From assembly GCA_020635695.1 (NCBI GenBank), contig JACJZH010000008.1, positions 124,001 through 188,000 on the forward strand: 64,000 bases of DNA, read 5' to 3'. Below are positions 14,669-23,913 of the stretch, one piece after another. The translations under genes were made by a program, and so were the position numbers. Numbering within the stretch: position 1 is the stretch's first letter; every line of letters begins with the position of its first letter. The notes below the pieces were generated by a model. The model did no database searches and had not been told where the DNA came from. It saw only the letters and a list, made by a program, of their open reading frames with translations. This DNA is from Flavobacteriales bacterium (lineage in GTDB: Bacteria > Bacteroidota > Bacteroidia > Flavobacteriales_F > PHOS-HE28).

Positions 14669-17386
14669 ATGAGCGACGACATGGACAACAACGAGGAACT
14701 CGGCACCGAAGGCGTGCGGTCGACGGGTTCGGAGCAGGGTGTCTTCTCGGTGAGCGGCATGTACCGGGAATGGTTCCTGGACTATGCCAGCTACGTGATC
14801 CTGGAGCGTGCCGTGCCCGCCCTGTACGATGGCCTGAAACCCGTGCAGCGGCGCATCCTGCACGCCATGAAGGACCTGGATGACGGCCGGTACAACAAGG
14901 TGGCCAACATCATCGGGCACACGATGCAGTACCACCCGCACGGGGATGCCAGCATCGGAGATGCGCTCGTCCAGTTGGGCCAGAAGGACCTGCTGATCGA
15001 TACCCAGGGCAACTGGGGGAACATCCTGACCGGCGACAGTGCGGCGGCCCCGCGGTACATCGAGGCCCGGTTGAGCAAGTTCGCGACCGATGTCGTCTTC
15101 AACCCGAAGACCACGGAATGGCAGCTGAGCTACGACGGCCGCAACAAGGAGCCGGTGTTCCTGCCGGTGAAGTTCCCGCTGCTCCTGGCGCAGGGTGGTG
15201 AAGGCATCGCCGTGGGCCTGAGCTGCAAGATGCTGCCCCACAATTTCAACGAGCTCATCGATGCCAGCATCGCGGTGCTCCGGGGCAAGCGTTTCCAGCT
15301 GCTGCCCGATTTCCCCACGGGTGGCCTGGCCGATGTGGAGAACTACAACGCCGGGGAGCGCGGAGGCCGCGTCCGGGTCCGTGCACGCATCCGCAAGGAG
15401 GACAACCGTACCCTGGTGATCACCGAAGTGCCCTTCGGCACCACCACCACCAGCCTGATCGAGAGCATCATCAAGGCCAACGACAAGGGCAAGCTCAAGG
15501 TCAAGCGCATCGAGGACAACACCGCCGAGCACGCGGAGATCATCGTCCATCTGCCCGCCGGGGTCTCACCGGACACCACCATCGATGCGCTCTACGCCTT
15601 CAGCGATTGCGAGCTCAGCATCGCGCCCAACGCGGTGGTGATCGAGGACGACAAGCCGCGCTTCGTGAGCGTGGACGAGCTCCTGCGCATCAGCACGGAG
15701 AACACCCTGCGGCTGCTGCAGCTGGAGCTGGAGATCCGCAGGGAGGAACTGGAACGCCAGTGGCACTTCAGTTCGCTCGAGCGCATCTTCATCGAGAAGA
15801 AGGTCTACCGCAAGATCGAGGATGCCGAGACCTGGGAGCAGGTGTTGGAGTTCATCCGGAAGGGCCTGAAACCGCACATCAAGGACCTGCGGCGGCCGGT
15901 GACCGACGAGGACATCGTGCGGCTCACGGAGATCAAGATCAAGCGGATCTCCAAGTACGACAGCTTCAAGGCCGACGAGCACATCAAGGGCCTGGAGGAC
16001 CAGCTGGCCGAGGTGAAGGACAAGCTGGACCACCTGGTGGACCACGCCGTGGACTACTTCAAGGAACTGAAGAAGAAGTACGGGGCGGGCCGTGAACGGA
16101 GGACGGAGCTGCGGACCTTCGATACCATCGTGGCCACCAAGGTGGCGGTCGCCAACCGGAAGCTCTATGTGGACCGCGAAGAGGGCTTCATCGGTTGGAG
16201 CCTGCGTGGCAATGAGCAGGTGGGCGAGTGTTCGGACATCGACGACATCATCGTGTTCCGGCAGGACGGCACCATGCAGGTGACCAAGGTGGCCGACAAG
16301 AAGTTCGTGGGCAAGGGCATCCTGCATGCCGGGGTGTGGAAGAAGGGCGATGACCGCACCATCTACCACCTGATCTACCAGGACGGCACCTCGGGCCCGA
16401 GCTACATGAAGCGTTTCGCCGTGACGGCGATCACGCGGGACAAGGAGTACCACCTCACGGGAGGCAGCAAGGGCTCGAAGGTGCTGCACTTCAGCGCCAA
16501 TCCCGACGGGGCCGCCGAGCTGGTTCAGGTGCTGCTGCGTCCGCGGCCCAACCTGCGCAAGACCAAGTTCGACGTGGACTTCGCCAAGCTCGCGGTGAAG
16601 GGACGCGGGAGCAAGGGCAACCTGCTGACCCGCCACCTGGTGAGCAAGATCGTGCTGAAGGAGCGCGGTGCCAGCACGCTGGGTGCCATCCCCATCTGGT
16701 TCGATGAGACCGTGAGGCGGTTGAACGACTCCGGCCATGGCCGCTACCTGGGCCGGTTCTCCGGGGATGACAAGGTCCTTGCGGTCCTGACCTCTGGTGA
16801 GTACCTGCTGCTGCCCTTCGCGCTCAGCACCCATTTTCCGGACGAGGCGGTGACGGTGGTGAAGTGGGATCCCGAGACCGTGATGAACGTGGTGTACTGG
16901 GAGGGGGAGAAGCAGCAATACCAGGTGAAACGCTTCACGGTGGACGCCGCGAAGGACCCGGTCCGGTTCATCACCGAGCACCCGGACAGCCGGATGGTGG
17001 TCCACAGCCTGGAGGCCGATCCGCGCATCCGTGTCAGCTATGACAAGCGCAGCACGGACCGGGACGATGAGGAGGTGGCGCTCGGTTCCTTCATCGCCGT
17101 GAAGGGGGTGAAGGCCCTGGGCAACCGCCTGACCCCGGCCAAGGTGAAGGACATCGAGCTCCTGGACCCCGTCTTCACACCGATCACCCCGGAACAGGAG
17201 GAGATGCAGGGCTTGTTGATCAGCGAGGACGAGATCGGCAACCTGGAGGCACCCGAGGAGGAGGGCCTGGAGGAGTCCCCGGTCAAGCAGTACCTCCGCG
17301 CACGAAGGGAGGAGGACGGCGACGATCCCGATCAGCCCATCATCGGCTTCAAGCCCGGAAAGCAGATCACCCTCGAGATGGAGTGA
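14669..17386 (+). CDS. parC: DNA topoisomerase IV subunit A
   Basis: A 905-residue A subunit. The winged-helix DNA-cleavage domain has YHPHGDASIGDALV (88-101) and the catalytic Tyr at 130 in SAAAPRYIEARL. The coiled-coil gate and a C-terminal beta-propeller-like half follow. No gyrase box (QRRGGKG-type) is present; GRGSKG near residue 650 is only a weak echo, so topoisomerase IV is the better call. At the quinolone-determining positions it carries Ala 94 and Asp 98 where E. coli ParC has Ser and Glu; I believe this is normal for the phylum. The C-terminus is acidic and probably flexible. Confidence 0.95.
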   Translation: MSDDMDNNEELGTEGVRSTGSEQGVFSVSGMYREWFLDYASYVILERAVPALYDGLKPVQRRILHAMKDLDDGRYNKVANIIGHTMQYHPHGDASIGDALVQLGQKDLLIDTQGNWGNILTGDSAAAPRYIEARLSKFATDVVFNPKTTEWQLSYDGRNKEPVFLPVKFPLLLAQGGEGIAVGLSCKMLPHNFNELIDASIAVLRGKRFQLLPDFPTGGLADVENYNAGERGGRVRVRARIRKEDNRTLVITEVPFGTTTTSLIESIIKANDKGKLKVKRIEDNTAEHAEIIVHLPAGVSPDTTIDALYAFSDCELSIAPNAVVIEDDKPRFVSVDELLRISTENTLRLLQLELEIRREELERQWHFSSLERIFIEKKVYRKIEDAETWEQVLEFIRKGLKPHIKDLRRPVTDEDIVRLTEIKIKRISKYDSFKADEHIKGLEDQLAEVKDKLDHLVDHAVDYFKELKKKYGAGRERRTELRTFDTIVATKVAVANRKLYVDREEGFIGWSLRGNEQVGECSDIDDIIVFRQDGTMQVTKVADKKFVGKGILHAGVWKKGDDRTIYHLIYQDGTSGPSYMKRFAVTAITRDKEYHLTGGSKGSKVLHFSANPDGAAELVQVLLRPRPNLRKTKFDVDFAKLAVKGRGSKGNLLTRHLVSKIVLKERGASTLGAIPIWFDETVRRLNDSGHGRYLGRFSGDDKVLAVLTSGEYLLLPFALSTHFPDEAVTVVKWDPETVMNVVYWEGEKQQYQVKRFTVDAAKDPVRFITEHPDSRMVVHSLEADPRIRVSYDKRSTDRDDEEVALGSFIAVKGVKALGNRLTPAKVKDIELLDPVFTPITPEQEEMQGLLISEDEIGNLEAPEEEGLEESPVKQYLRARREEDGDDPDQPIIGFKPGKQITLEME

Positions 17387-17395
17387 TACGTCCGG

Positions 17396-17515
17396 TCAGG
17401 CCACCAGCCCCAGCACCAGGGTCGCCGCTGCCAGCACGAGCATGGCGGCCCACCAGGTCAGTTCGCGGGTGTTCGATGATGCGGCCTTGGGCCTGAGTTG
17501 GGTGCGTGTTCCCAT
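17396..17515 (-). CDS. Possible 39-residue single-pass membrane protein
   Basis: A short frame with a polar, basic N-terminus and a C-terminal hydrophobic helix WWAAMLVLAAATLVLGLVA that would span a membrane. It follows the stress protein gene on the same strand (58 bp gap). A perfect 7-bp inverted repeat abuts its ATG, which either ends the upstream transcript or controls this frame. Coding status is uncertain because it is so short. Confidence 0.35.
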   Translation of the reverse strand: MGTRTQLRPKAASSNTRELTWWAAMLVLAAATLVLGLVA

Positions 17516-17535
17516 GACCTGCAAGGAAGCAGGTC
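17516..17535. terminator. Inverted repeat between the universal stress protein gene and the 39-residue frame
   Basis: Stem GACCTGC (17516-17522) / GCAGGTC (17529-17535) with a 6-base loop. On the minus strand it lies downstream of the universal stress protein stop and directly abuts the next ATG. There is no T-run, so termination is a weak guess and a role in translation control is equally possible. Confidence 0.35.
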
Positions 17536-17573
17536 CCTGAAGCGCGGGCAATACCCACTTGGGGGTACTTGGA

Positions 17574-18362
17574 TCAAGGTGCGCAGAGGACCGGGATGCC
17601 GTGCTCATTGGTGAGCATCCGTTCCTTCTCCGCATCCGCCATGTAGCGGTATTCGTCCGAGGCATCGGCCATGATGGCGATGCAACTGGCCTCGGCCTTC
17701 CGGGCATGAGCGATGGTGCCTGCCGCGAACCCGATGCTGAACGTCGTTCCGGGTACGTCGATCTCCTCGTGCGACACGCCATGCTCCTCCAGGTGGAGCA
17801 TCATGCGCTTCTTGTTCTCGAGCAGTTGGTCCGAGGGGCTTTCCCCGGGGCGCAGGAGCTGGAAGATGTGCACGGGAGCCTGGTAGGCCCTGGCCAGCAT
17901 GACGACCGCATCCAGCAGACCGGTGATGTTCTCGTGACCGGCCACCGGCAGCACGACGGGTCCCGGCCGGGCGGGGACCGTGCTCTGATCCTGCACCACC
18001 AGGCAGGGGACCGGTAGTTTCCGGACCAGTTTCAGGATGTCGGCGCCGAACAGCTGTTGCCTGAGCCCTTGGGGGCCGTGCGTGGCGCACACCATCATCG
18101 CGTGCCTGGAGGCTTCCTCGGCGATCGTGGCCAGGGCATCGCCTTCCAGCATGAGCTCGGTGACCGTCGTGTGTTCCACCAGGGAAGCATGCCGGTCCAT
18201 GAACACCTGCGCCTTGTCCCTGCCTTCACCGGTACGCTCGTTCTTTCCCAGCACATGCAGCAGCGTCACGTTGCCTGCCATCCGCGAGGCCAGGTCATCG
18301 GCGAAAAGAACACCTGCGGCTGCCGTGGGGCTCAGATCGGTGGCACAGAGAATGTCCAACAT
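17574..18362 (-). CDS. Tandem-domain universal stress protein
   Basis: A 262-residue protein made of two UspA-type halves. The first begins MLDILCATDLSPTAAAG; it lacks an obvious GxxG(x9)GS ATP motif. The second begins near residue 131 (VVLPVAGHENITGLLDAVVM) and ends ML-x-NEHGIPVLCAP. Tandem Usp proteins of this size are common in Bacteroidota and help cells through starvation or stress; binding partners cannot be told. ATG 18362 is chosen because a TACCTTGC box at 18380-18387 overlaps the alternative upstream start at 18383. Confidence 0.88.
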   Translation of the reverse strand: MLDILCATDLSPTAAAGVLFADDLASRMAGNVTLLHVLGKNERTGEGRDKAQVFMDRHASLVEHTTVTELMLEGDALATIAEEASRHAMMVCATHGPQGLRQQLFGADILKLVRKLPVPCLVVQDQSTVPARPGPVVLPVAGHENITGLLDAVVMLARAYQAPVHIFQLLRPGESPSDQLLENKKRMMLHLEEHGVSHEEIDVPGTTFSIGFAAGTIAHARKAEASCIAIMADASDEYRYMADAEKERMLTNEHGIPVLCAP

Positions 18363-18379
18363 GGCGATATCGGTTCGCA

Positions 18380-18387
18380 GCAAGGTA
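18380..18387 (-). promoter_or_regulatory. -7-like box (TACCTTGC) for the universal stress protein gene
   Basis: TAnnTTtg-like box, 17 nt upstream of the ATG at 18362. Decides between two in-frame starts. Confidence 0.35.
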
Positions 18388-18398
18388 TGGCAGGGCCG

Positions 18399-20501
18399 TC
18401 AATGCGCTACCAGGACCCGGGCCCGGTACCGGCGACCGGCCTGTTCCACCAGGACCCAGTACGTTCCTGAAGGAATGCCGGAGACATCCAGTTGGAGCCG
18501 GTCCTGCTGTTGAACGAAGGGGATCTCCATCGAGCGGCCGGATGCCGCGGTCCAGGTAAGCAGGCTGATGGGGGCGGCCTCCCGCAAGGTCACCGTGAGC
18601 AACTGGTCGGCCGGCAGTGGGAACGCAAGGAGTTCCTCCGCCACGCGTTCCCGGATGAACGTGCAGTCGTCCACCGTGATCGTGTCCGTCGCCTCCGAGG
18701 CACAAACCCCATTGGAGTAGAAATAGGTCACCAGGAATTCACCGGGGGTGACATCGGTGTCGAAACCTCCATCCGGCCCCGCTGCTCCTCCCCAGACACC
18801 ACCCGGCGGAAAGGCCGTGAGCACCACCTGGCCATCATTGGCACAATACGGTCCGTTCATCCCGAACACCACCGGCGTGGCATCCACGACGACCACCAGG
18901 ATGCTGTCCACTCCCGTACAGCCCAGGGTGTCGGTCAGGCTGTAGGCGACCGTGTTCCCACCGACCGCGGCGTTCATCGGGTCGAAGATGCCACCGGGCC
19001 CGATGGCCCCGTTCCAGGTTCCTCCGCTCGGGACCGCCACCAACTGCACCAGCGTATCGCTGCTGCAGAACGGCCCTGCCGGAACGAGCAGCGGTGCAGG
19101 CAGGGGGTGCACCTGGACCACGGTGTCACGGCTTGCCGTGCAGCTGATGCTGTCCCCGTAGGTATAGGTGATGATCAAGGTGGTGTCGGCACCAGGCGTC
19201 AGCACACCCTCCGGGGTCACACCACCGCTCCAAATGCCCCCGGCGGGAGTGGCAATGAGCGTGTCGGCGGGGCCGAAGGCACAGAACGGAACGCCGGACG
19301 TGAACCCGATGGATGGCCTCGGCCGGACCGCGATGCTGTCCAACAGCACATTGGCGCACCCGGAGCTGTCCGTGTAGGAATAGCTCACTGGATGAAGCCC
19401 GGGACCGAGTTGTGTCGGGAGCACGAGTCCTCCGGATTGGGCCGACCCGCCCCAGCTCCCGCCTGCCGGCGTCGCTGACAAATAGGCCGTGTCCAGATCG
19501 GCGCAGAGCACACTGTCGATCAACTGGAGTTCAGGGAGGGGGTTCACCGTGAGCAGCAGGCTGTCGGTGGTGGGGCAGCAGCCCGGACAGGTGTAGGTAT
19601 AGGTGACCAGGTGCTGGCCGGGTCCTGCCGACTGGGGAGAGAAGTAGCCAAGGCTGTCGGCAGCCCCGCCATAGGTCCCGAAGAACGGGGTCGCCCAAAG
19701 GAAGGCGTCCGCCGCATCGGCGCAAAAGGGGCCAGCCGGGCTCAATTGCGCCTGGATCGCATCAAGCACGGTGATGGTCGCCGGGGAACTGCCGCTGCAG
19801 CCGTTGGTATCGGTCACCGTGTACAAGCCCCAGTAGGCCCCGCTGCCCATGGAGGGGTCGAAATTGCCCTGGCCGTCCACATCCCCGCTCCAACTGCCGC
19901 CGGGAGGGGTGGCCATCACTTGAACGATGCTGTCGTACGGACAGAGGACCAGGGGTTCGATCACATCGGGCAACGGGGAGGTGAGCACCTCGATCAGGAG
20001 CGTATCGCTCGCCGAACACCCGTTGGTGTCCGTGATGCTGTACCAGACGGCGTAGGGTGAGAATTGCGGACCGAAGATGGGGTTGAAGAGACCGGACGGG
20101 TCCACGGCGCCAAGGTCGCCGTCCCAGATGCCGCCGGTGGGAGAGGCCGACAATTGTTGCGCGCCCACGTTCTCACAAAGCGGACCGGCACTATCGATCT
20201 GCACGATCGGCGCGGCAAGCACCACGATCTGGACGCTGTCCACGAGCGGGTTGCCCAGGGTGTCGTTCCAGGCATAGGTGACCGTATACGGGCTTCCGGC
20301 CGACCCCACGGAGGGGTCGAACACGCCCGCAGTGTCCACCGGTCCGCTCCAGACGCCACCGGATGGTTGTGCCACAAGCTGTTGGAGGCCGCTGTTCTCG
20401 CAGAACGGTCCGGCATCTGAAATGCCTTCTTGGCCTGAGGTCAGGCCTGCGGCGAACAACAGGCAGAGCAGTGAGGATGTCCTCGGTAGATCGTGTTCCA
20501 C
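18399..20501 (-). CDS. Secreted Ig-like repeat protein with T9SS type A sorting domain
   Basis: A 700-residue surface or secreted protein. From the GTG at 20501 it has a signal peptide (about residues 8-22). Then come eight repeats of roughly 72-75 residues with the pattern AGPFC…L-x-A-x-P-x-GG-x-WSG…G-x-FDP…V-x-Y…D-x-x-GC, the Ig-like/PKD-like module frequent in Bacteroidota adhesins. The last 75 residues form a type A sorting domain (AFPLPADQLLTVTL…GIPSGTYWVLVE…), so it is probably exported by the T9SS and attached to the surface. The GTG start is supported by the signal peptide and by a TACCTTCG box ending 4 nt before it. Confidence 0.85.
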   Translation of the reverse strand: MEHDLPRTSSLLCLLFAAGLTSGQEGISDAGPFCENSGLQQLVAQPSGGVWSGPVDTAGVFDPSVGSAGSPYTVTYAWNDTLGNPLVDSVQIVVLAAPIVQIDSAGPLCENVGAQQLSASPTGGIWDGDLGAVDPSGLFNPIFGPQFSPYAVWYSITDTNGCSASDTLLIEVLTSPLPDVIEPLVLCPYDSIVQVMATPPGGSWSGDVDGQGNFDPSMGSGAYWGLYTVTDTNGCSGSSPATITVLDAIQAQLSPAGPFCADAADAFLWATPFFGTYGGAADSLGYFSPQSAGPGQHLVTYTYTCPGCCPTTDSLLLTVNPLPELQLIDSVLCADLDTAYLSATPAGGSWGGSAQSGGLVLPTQLGPGLHPVSYSYTDSSGCANVLLDSIAVRPRPSIGFTSGVPFCAFGPADTLIATPAGGIWSGGVTPEGVLTPGADTTLIITYTYGDSISCTASRDTVVQVHPLPAPLLVPAGPFCSSDTLVQLVAVPSGGTWNGAIGPGGIFDPMNAAVGGNTVAYSLTDTLGCTGVDSILVVVVDATPVVFGMNGPYCANDGQVVLTAFPPGGVWGGAAGPDGGFDTDVTPGEFLVTYFYSNGVCASEATDTITVDDCTFIRERVAEELLAFPLPADQLLTVTLREAAPISLLTWTAASGRSMEIPFVQQQDRLQLDVSGIPSGTYWVLVEQAGRRYRARVLVAH
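18660..20440 (-). repeat. Eight tandem Ig-like repeat units within the secreted protein
   Basis: Protein-level repeats of about 72-75 residues, each with a Cys near the start (FC, LC or YC), a P-x-GG-x-W/Y-x-G core and most with a GC near the end. Units 3, 4 and 5 have drifted most (for example TPFFGTYGGA in unit 4). The DNA has diverged, so this is an old array. Confidence 0.75.
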
Positions 20502-20505
20502 ACGG

Positions 20506-20513
20506 CGAAGGTA
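20506..20513 (-). promoter_or_regulatory. -7 box (TACCTTCG) with 4-nt spacing to a GTG start
   Basis: Box ends 4 nt before the GTG at 20501; predicts a leaderless mRNA for the Ig-like repeat protein. Confidence 0.45.
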
Positions 20514-20594
20514 GGTGCTGGGGATCCCATGGATGCATGGAGGAATGGCGGCCCCGGGGTGAGGTCCGGCAGCTTCCATGGCCCGCCCTTACCG

Positions 20595-20602
20595 TAGCTT
20601 GC
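20595..20602 (+). promoter_or_regulatory. -7-like box (TAGCTTGC) for the choice-of-anchor B gene
   Basis: Degenerate box, 7 nt before the ATG at 20610, in the short divergent gap shared with the Ig-like repeat gene. Confidence 0.35.
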
Positions 20603-20609
20603 GGCGGTG

Positions 20610-22970
20610 ATGCAACGACTTCTCCTACCCGCCATCCTATTCGCGATGGCAGCCCCCTTGTGCTCGCAGGTGAACATGTCCCTGGTCGGACAGCTGGATT
20701 ACCAAACGCTCCATGGGAGCGACATCAGTGATGTCTGGGGATATGTCGATGAACTGGGCAATGAGTACGCCCTTGTGGGGGTGAACGATGGTGGGGTCTC
20801 GGTCGTGGACCTGAGCGACCCTTCCCAACCCGAGGAGATCTTCTTCTTTGCCGGGCCCAGCTCCATCTGGCGCGACCTGAAGGTCTGGAACGATCATGCT
20901 TACGTGACCACGGAAGGTGGGGGTGGGCTGGCCATCATCGACCTCACCCCACTTCCTCAGAACACCTCGCTCAACGCCACGTTCTGGCAGGGGAACGGGT
21001 GGTCGTCTGCGCACAACCTCTACATCGACGAGAACGGGATCTGCTACATCTTCGGTGCCGATCGGGGCAACGGAGGGACCATCTTCCTGGACCTGAACCT
21101 GAACCCCATGGATCCGCTGGAGATCGGGGAGTTCGATGACTGGTATGCCCATGACGGAATGGCCCGGGGGGATACGCTCTATGTGGCGCACATCTCCGAT
21201 GGGTTCTTCACGGTCGTGGACGTATCCGACAAGCAGAATCCCCTGGTGCTCGGGTCGCAGACCACCGGCAACGTGTTCGCACACAACATCTGGGTGTCCG
21301 ACGATGGCGATCACGTGTTCACCACCGACGAAGTGACCGGCGGTTGGATGGGCAGCTATGACATCAGCGATCCCACCGACATCCAGGAGTTGCAGCTCTT
21401 CCGTAGCCAACCCGGCTCCAACACCATTCCCCACAACACCCACTTCATCAATGACTATGTGGTCACCAGCTATTATCGGCTGGGGACCACGGTGCACGAT
21501 GTGAGCCGACCGCACAATGTGGTCGAGGTGGCCAACTATGACCACTGTCCACTGACCGGGGATGGGTTCAACGGTGGTTGGGGCACCTACCCCTGGTTGC
21601 CCAGTGGCCGGATCATCAGCACCGACATCGAGGAAGGGCTGTTCGTCCTGGACGTGACCTACCAACGCGCCTGCTGGCTGGAAGGAACGGTGACGGACGC
21701 CGTCACCACGCTGCCTGTGAACAACGCTCAGGTGGAGGTGCTGGGTCTTTCCGCGACGGACGTCACGGGCATCGATGGCTCCTATGCGACAGGCCACCAA
21801 CAGGCGGGGGTATATGACGTGCTCTTCACGGCTCCCGGCTATGAGGACCAACTGGTCTCCGGGGTGACCCTGGCGAACGGCCAGCTGACCCTCCTGGATG
21901 TGCAGCTGCAGCCCTTGGTGCCGTTCGCCTTTTCGGGACAGGTCACCGATTCGGTAACGCTGGCCGGCATCGAGGGTGTCCAGGTCTCCCTCGTCGGCCC
22001 GGACTTCGACCACCTGGTCACGACCGATGCACAAGGGAACTTCACGATCCCGGTGATGTACGCCGGAACCTATGAGGTGGTGGCGGCGCACTGGGGCCAT
22101 CATGAGAAGTGCTTCACGCAGGCCATTGATGATGCCACGCCACCCCTGGCCATTGAACTGGCTCCAGGCTGGTCGGACCATTTTTCGCTGGACCTCGGTT
22201 GGAGTTCATACGGACAGGCCGTTTCAGGAGCCTGGGAACGCGGCGTTCCCGTAGGGACCACCTATTTCGGAGCGACCTCCAATCCTGATGCGGACGTTCC
22301 CGACGATTGTGGAGAGCAGGCCTATGTGACCGGGAACGGCGGTGGAAGCGCCGGGGCGGATGATGTGGACGGTGGTCCTGCCATCCTGAGGTCGCCGGTG
22401 TTCGACCTCACCGGAACGCTGGACCCCTATGTGCGCTATCGGCGCTGGTTCTTCAATTCCGGTGGCAATGGATCGCCGGATGATGAACTGAGGGCCTACC
22501 TGAGCAATGGCGTCGATTCCGTGCTGGTGGAGACGGTCGGTCCCGGTTCGGTCGGGAACGGCAGTTGGGTCGCTTCGTCCGTCCGGGTGCTCGACCATCT
22601 GTCCCTGACCGCTGACATGCACTTCTCGGTGTGGACCAGCGACGATGGTTCCGGTCACCTGTTGGAGTGCGGCCTGGACCGTTTCTCGGTGGTGGACCTG
22701 GGGACGGTACGCGTGCCAGAGGGCTACGATGCGCGGGACCTCGGCGTCTTTCCGAATCCTTCTTCCGGCACCTTCCGGGTCGACTGGTCGGGTCCCGGAC
22801 CGCTTCAGGCAACGGTGTTCGACATGCAGGGTCGAGCGGTGTCCGACCGCCTCCTGCTTGCTCCCGGGTCAACGGAATTGAACGTGGACCTGGCGCCGGG
22901 ATCCTACGTGCTGGTGGGAAGGTCGGGCGAACCGGCTCCGGTCCGGACGATCCGCCTGATCATCAGGTGA
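20610..22970 (+). CDS. Choice-of-anchor B family protein with T9SS type A sorting domain
   Basis: A 786-residue secreted protein. Signal peptide at residues 1-20. Residues about 25-345 contain LVIVD-like beta-propeller blades (GVSVVDLSDPSQPEEI, GGLAIIDLTPLPQN, GFFTVVDVSDKQNP), the hallmark of the choice-of-anchor B domain. Two carboxypeptidase-regulatory-like beta modules follow (starting LEGTVTDAVTTLPVNNAQVE and FSGQVTDSVTLAGIEG), then a jelly-roll-like segment, and a C-terminal type A sorting domain starting FPNPSSGTFRVDW. Likely exported by the T9SS and cell-surface attached or released. An in-frame GTG lies just before the ATG; the ATG is preferred. It is divergent from the Ig-like repeat gene. 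Confidence 0.88.
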   Translation: MQRLLLPAILFAMAAPLCSQVNMSLVGQLDYQTLHGSDISDVWGYVDELGNEYALVGVNDGGVSVVDLSDPSQPEEIFFFAGPSSIWRDLKVWNDHAYVTTEGGGGLAIIDLTPLPQNTSLNATFWQGNGWSSAHNLYIDENGICYIFGADRGNGGTIFLDLNLNPMDPLEIGEFDDWYAHDGMARGDTLYVAHISDGFFTVVDVSDKQNPLVLGSQTTGNVFAHNIWVSDDGDHVFTTDEVTGGWMGSYDISDPTDIQELQLFRSQPGSNTIPHNTHFINDYVVTSYYRLGTTVHDVSRPHNVVEVANYDHCPLTGDGFNGGWGTYPWLPSGRIISTDIEEGLFVLDVTYQRACWLEGTVTDAVTTLPVNNAQVEVLGLSATDVTGIDGSYATGHQQAGVYDVLFTAPGYEDQLVSGVTLANGQLTLLDVQLQPLVPFAFSGQVTDSVTLAGIEGVQVSLVGPDFDHLVTTDAQGNFTIPVMYAGTYEVVAAHWGHHEKCFTQAIDDATPPLAIELAPGWSDHFSLDLGWSSYGQAVSGAWERGVPVGTTYFGATSNPDADVPDDCGEQAYVTGNGGGSAGADDVDGGPAILRSPVFDLTGTLDPYVRYRRWFFNSGGNGSPDDELRAYLSNGVDSVLVETVGPGSVGNGSWVASSVRVLDHLSLTADMHFSVWTSDDGSGHLLECGLDRFSVVDLGTVRVPEGYDARDLGVFPNPSSGTFRVDWSGPGPLQATVFDMQGRAVSDRLLLAPGSTELNVDLAPGSYVLVGRSGEPAPVRTIRLIIR

Positions 22971-22976
22971 TCGCGC

Positions 22977-23909
22977 TCATCGATCGCCCGGCTTGGAACA
23001 GAACTCCAGGTGCAGGCGATCCACTTCCGGATCCTCACCCAAAGCCTTGGCCAGGGTCAGGTCGTCACACGCCTTGCTGCGCTCACCCAGGTCCAACAGG
23101 AGCAGGGCGCGCGTCTTGAGGGCCTCGGCGTTCGATGGATAGCCTTTCAGGCTGCGGGTCACCGCTTTCATGGCTTCCTCCTTCCTGCCGAGCGCGAGCA
23201 GCGAGGCCGCCTGATTGCTCAGCGCAACGGGTTCGTCCGGATCGATGGCAAGTGCCTTGGCGTACATGGCCAGTGCATCCTCGTGCCGTCCCAGCGCGGC
23301 CAGTTCATACCCCCGGTTCGACCAATGGCCCAACTCCTCCGGTTCGCGCTCACAGAGGTCGGTGAGCACTTGCAGTGCCTCGTCATGCCGGCCGCTTTGG
23401 TCCAGCAGACGGGCCAGTACGGTCATGGCCTCGGTGTCGTCGGGGCGGCCTTTCAGCCCTGCGGTCAGGTCCTCGATCGCCCCTTCCCGTTGAAGCAGTT
23501 CACTCCGGGCCGTACCACGCAGGACCAGGGAAAGCGACTTGAGAGGACCGTCGCTTCCATGCTCGATGGCCGTGGTGGCATGCCTTTCGGCCAGGTGGGG
23601 GTCTCCTGCGCGCATCGCGTAGAGCGCACGCTGGTAGTTCGCTTCGGGCCAGGTGCTGTCCTTGTGAAGGGCCGTCTCCACGTCCACGATGTACCGGTCC
23701 ATCCGATCGAGGACATACCAGGCCCTGGCCCTGGCGGAGTAGGTCCTGGCGGATGGAGCTTCCTCGATCGCCTGGTCGAACGCCTGGACCGCCCGTTGGG
23801 CGCGTCCTTGCTGCAGGAGCGAATCGCCCTTCGCCACCCACCCGTCGGACTCCTGGCCCGACGACGCCAGCGAGGACAACAGAAGAAGGGCAGACAGGCA
23901 CCACCGCAT
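22977..23909 (-). CDS. TPR-repeat periplasmic protein
   Basis: A 310-residue protein with a signal peptide (residues 1-17) followed by about seven tetratricopeptide repeats, for example GDSLLQQGRAQRAVQAFDQA and ALAMYAKALAIDPDEPVALS. TPR arrays bind other proteins; the partner is unknown. The stop is 6 bp from the convergent choice-of-anchor gene. The ATG lies exactly 4 nt after a perfect TACCTTTG box. The upstream gene tsaD is on the same strand, 30 bp away, so this gene may use both its own promoter and read-through. Confidence 0.85.
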   Translation of the reverse strand: MRWCLSALLLLSSLASSGQESDGWVAKGDSLLQQGRAQRAVQAFDQAIEEAPSARTYSARARAWYVLDRMDRYIVDVETALHKDSTWPEANYQRALYAMRAGDPHLAERHATTAIEHGSDGPLKSLSLVLRGTARSELLQREGAIEDLTAGLKGRPDDTEAMTVLARLLDQSGRHDEALQVLTDLCEREPEELGHWSNRGYELAALGRHEDALAMYAKALAIDPDEPVALSNQAASLLALGRKEEAMKAVTRSLKGYPSNAEALKTRALLLLDLGERSKACDDLTLAKALGEDPEVDRLHLEFCSKPGDR

Positions 23910-23913
23910 GATG

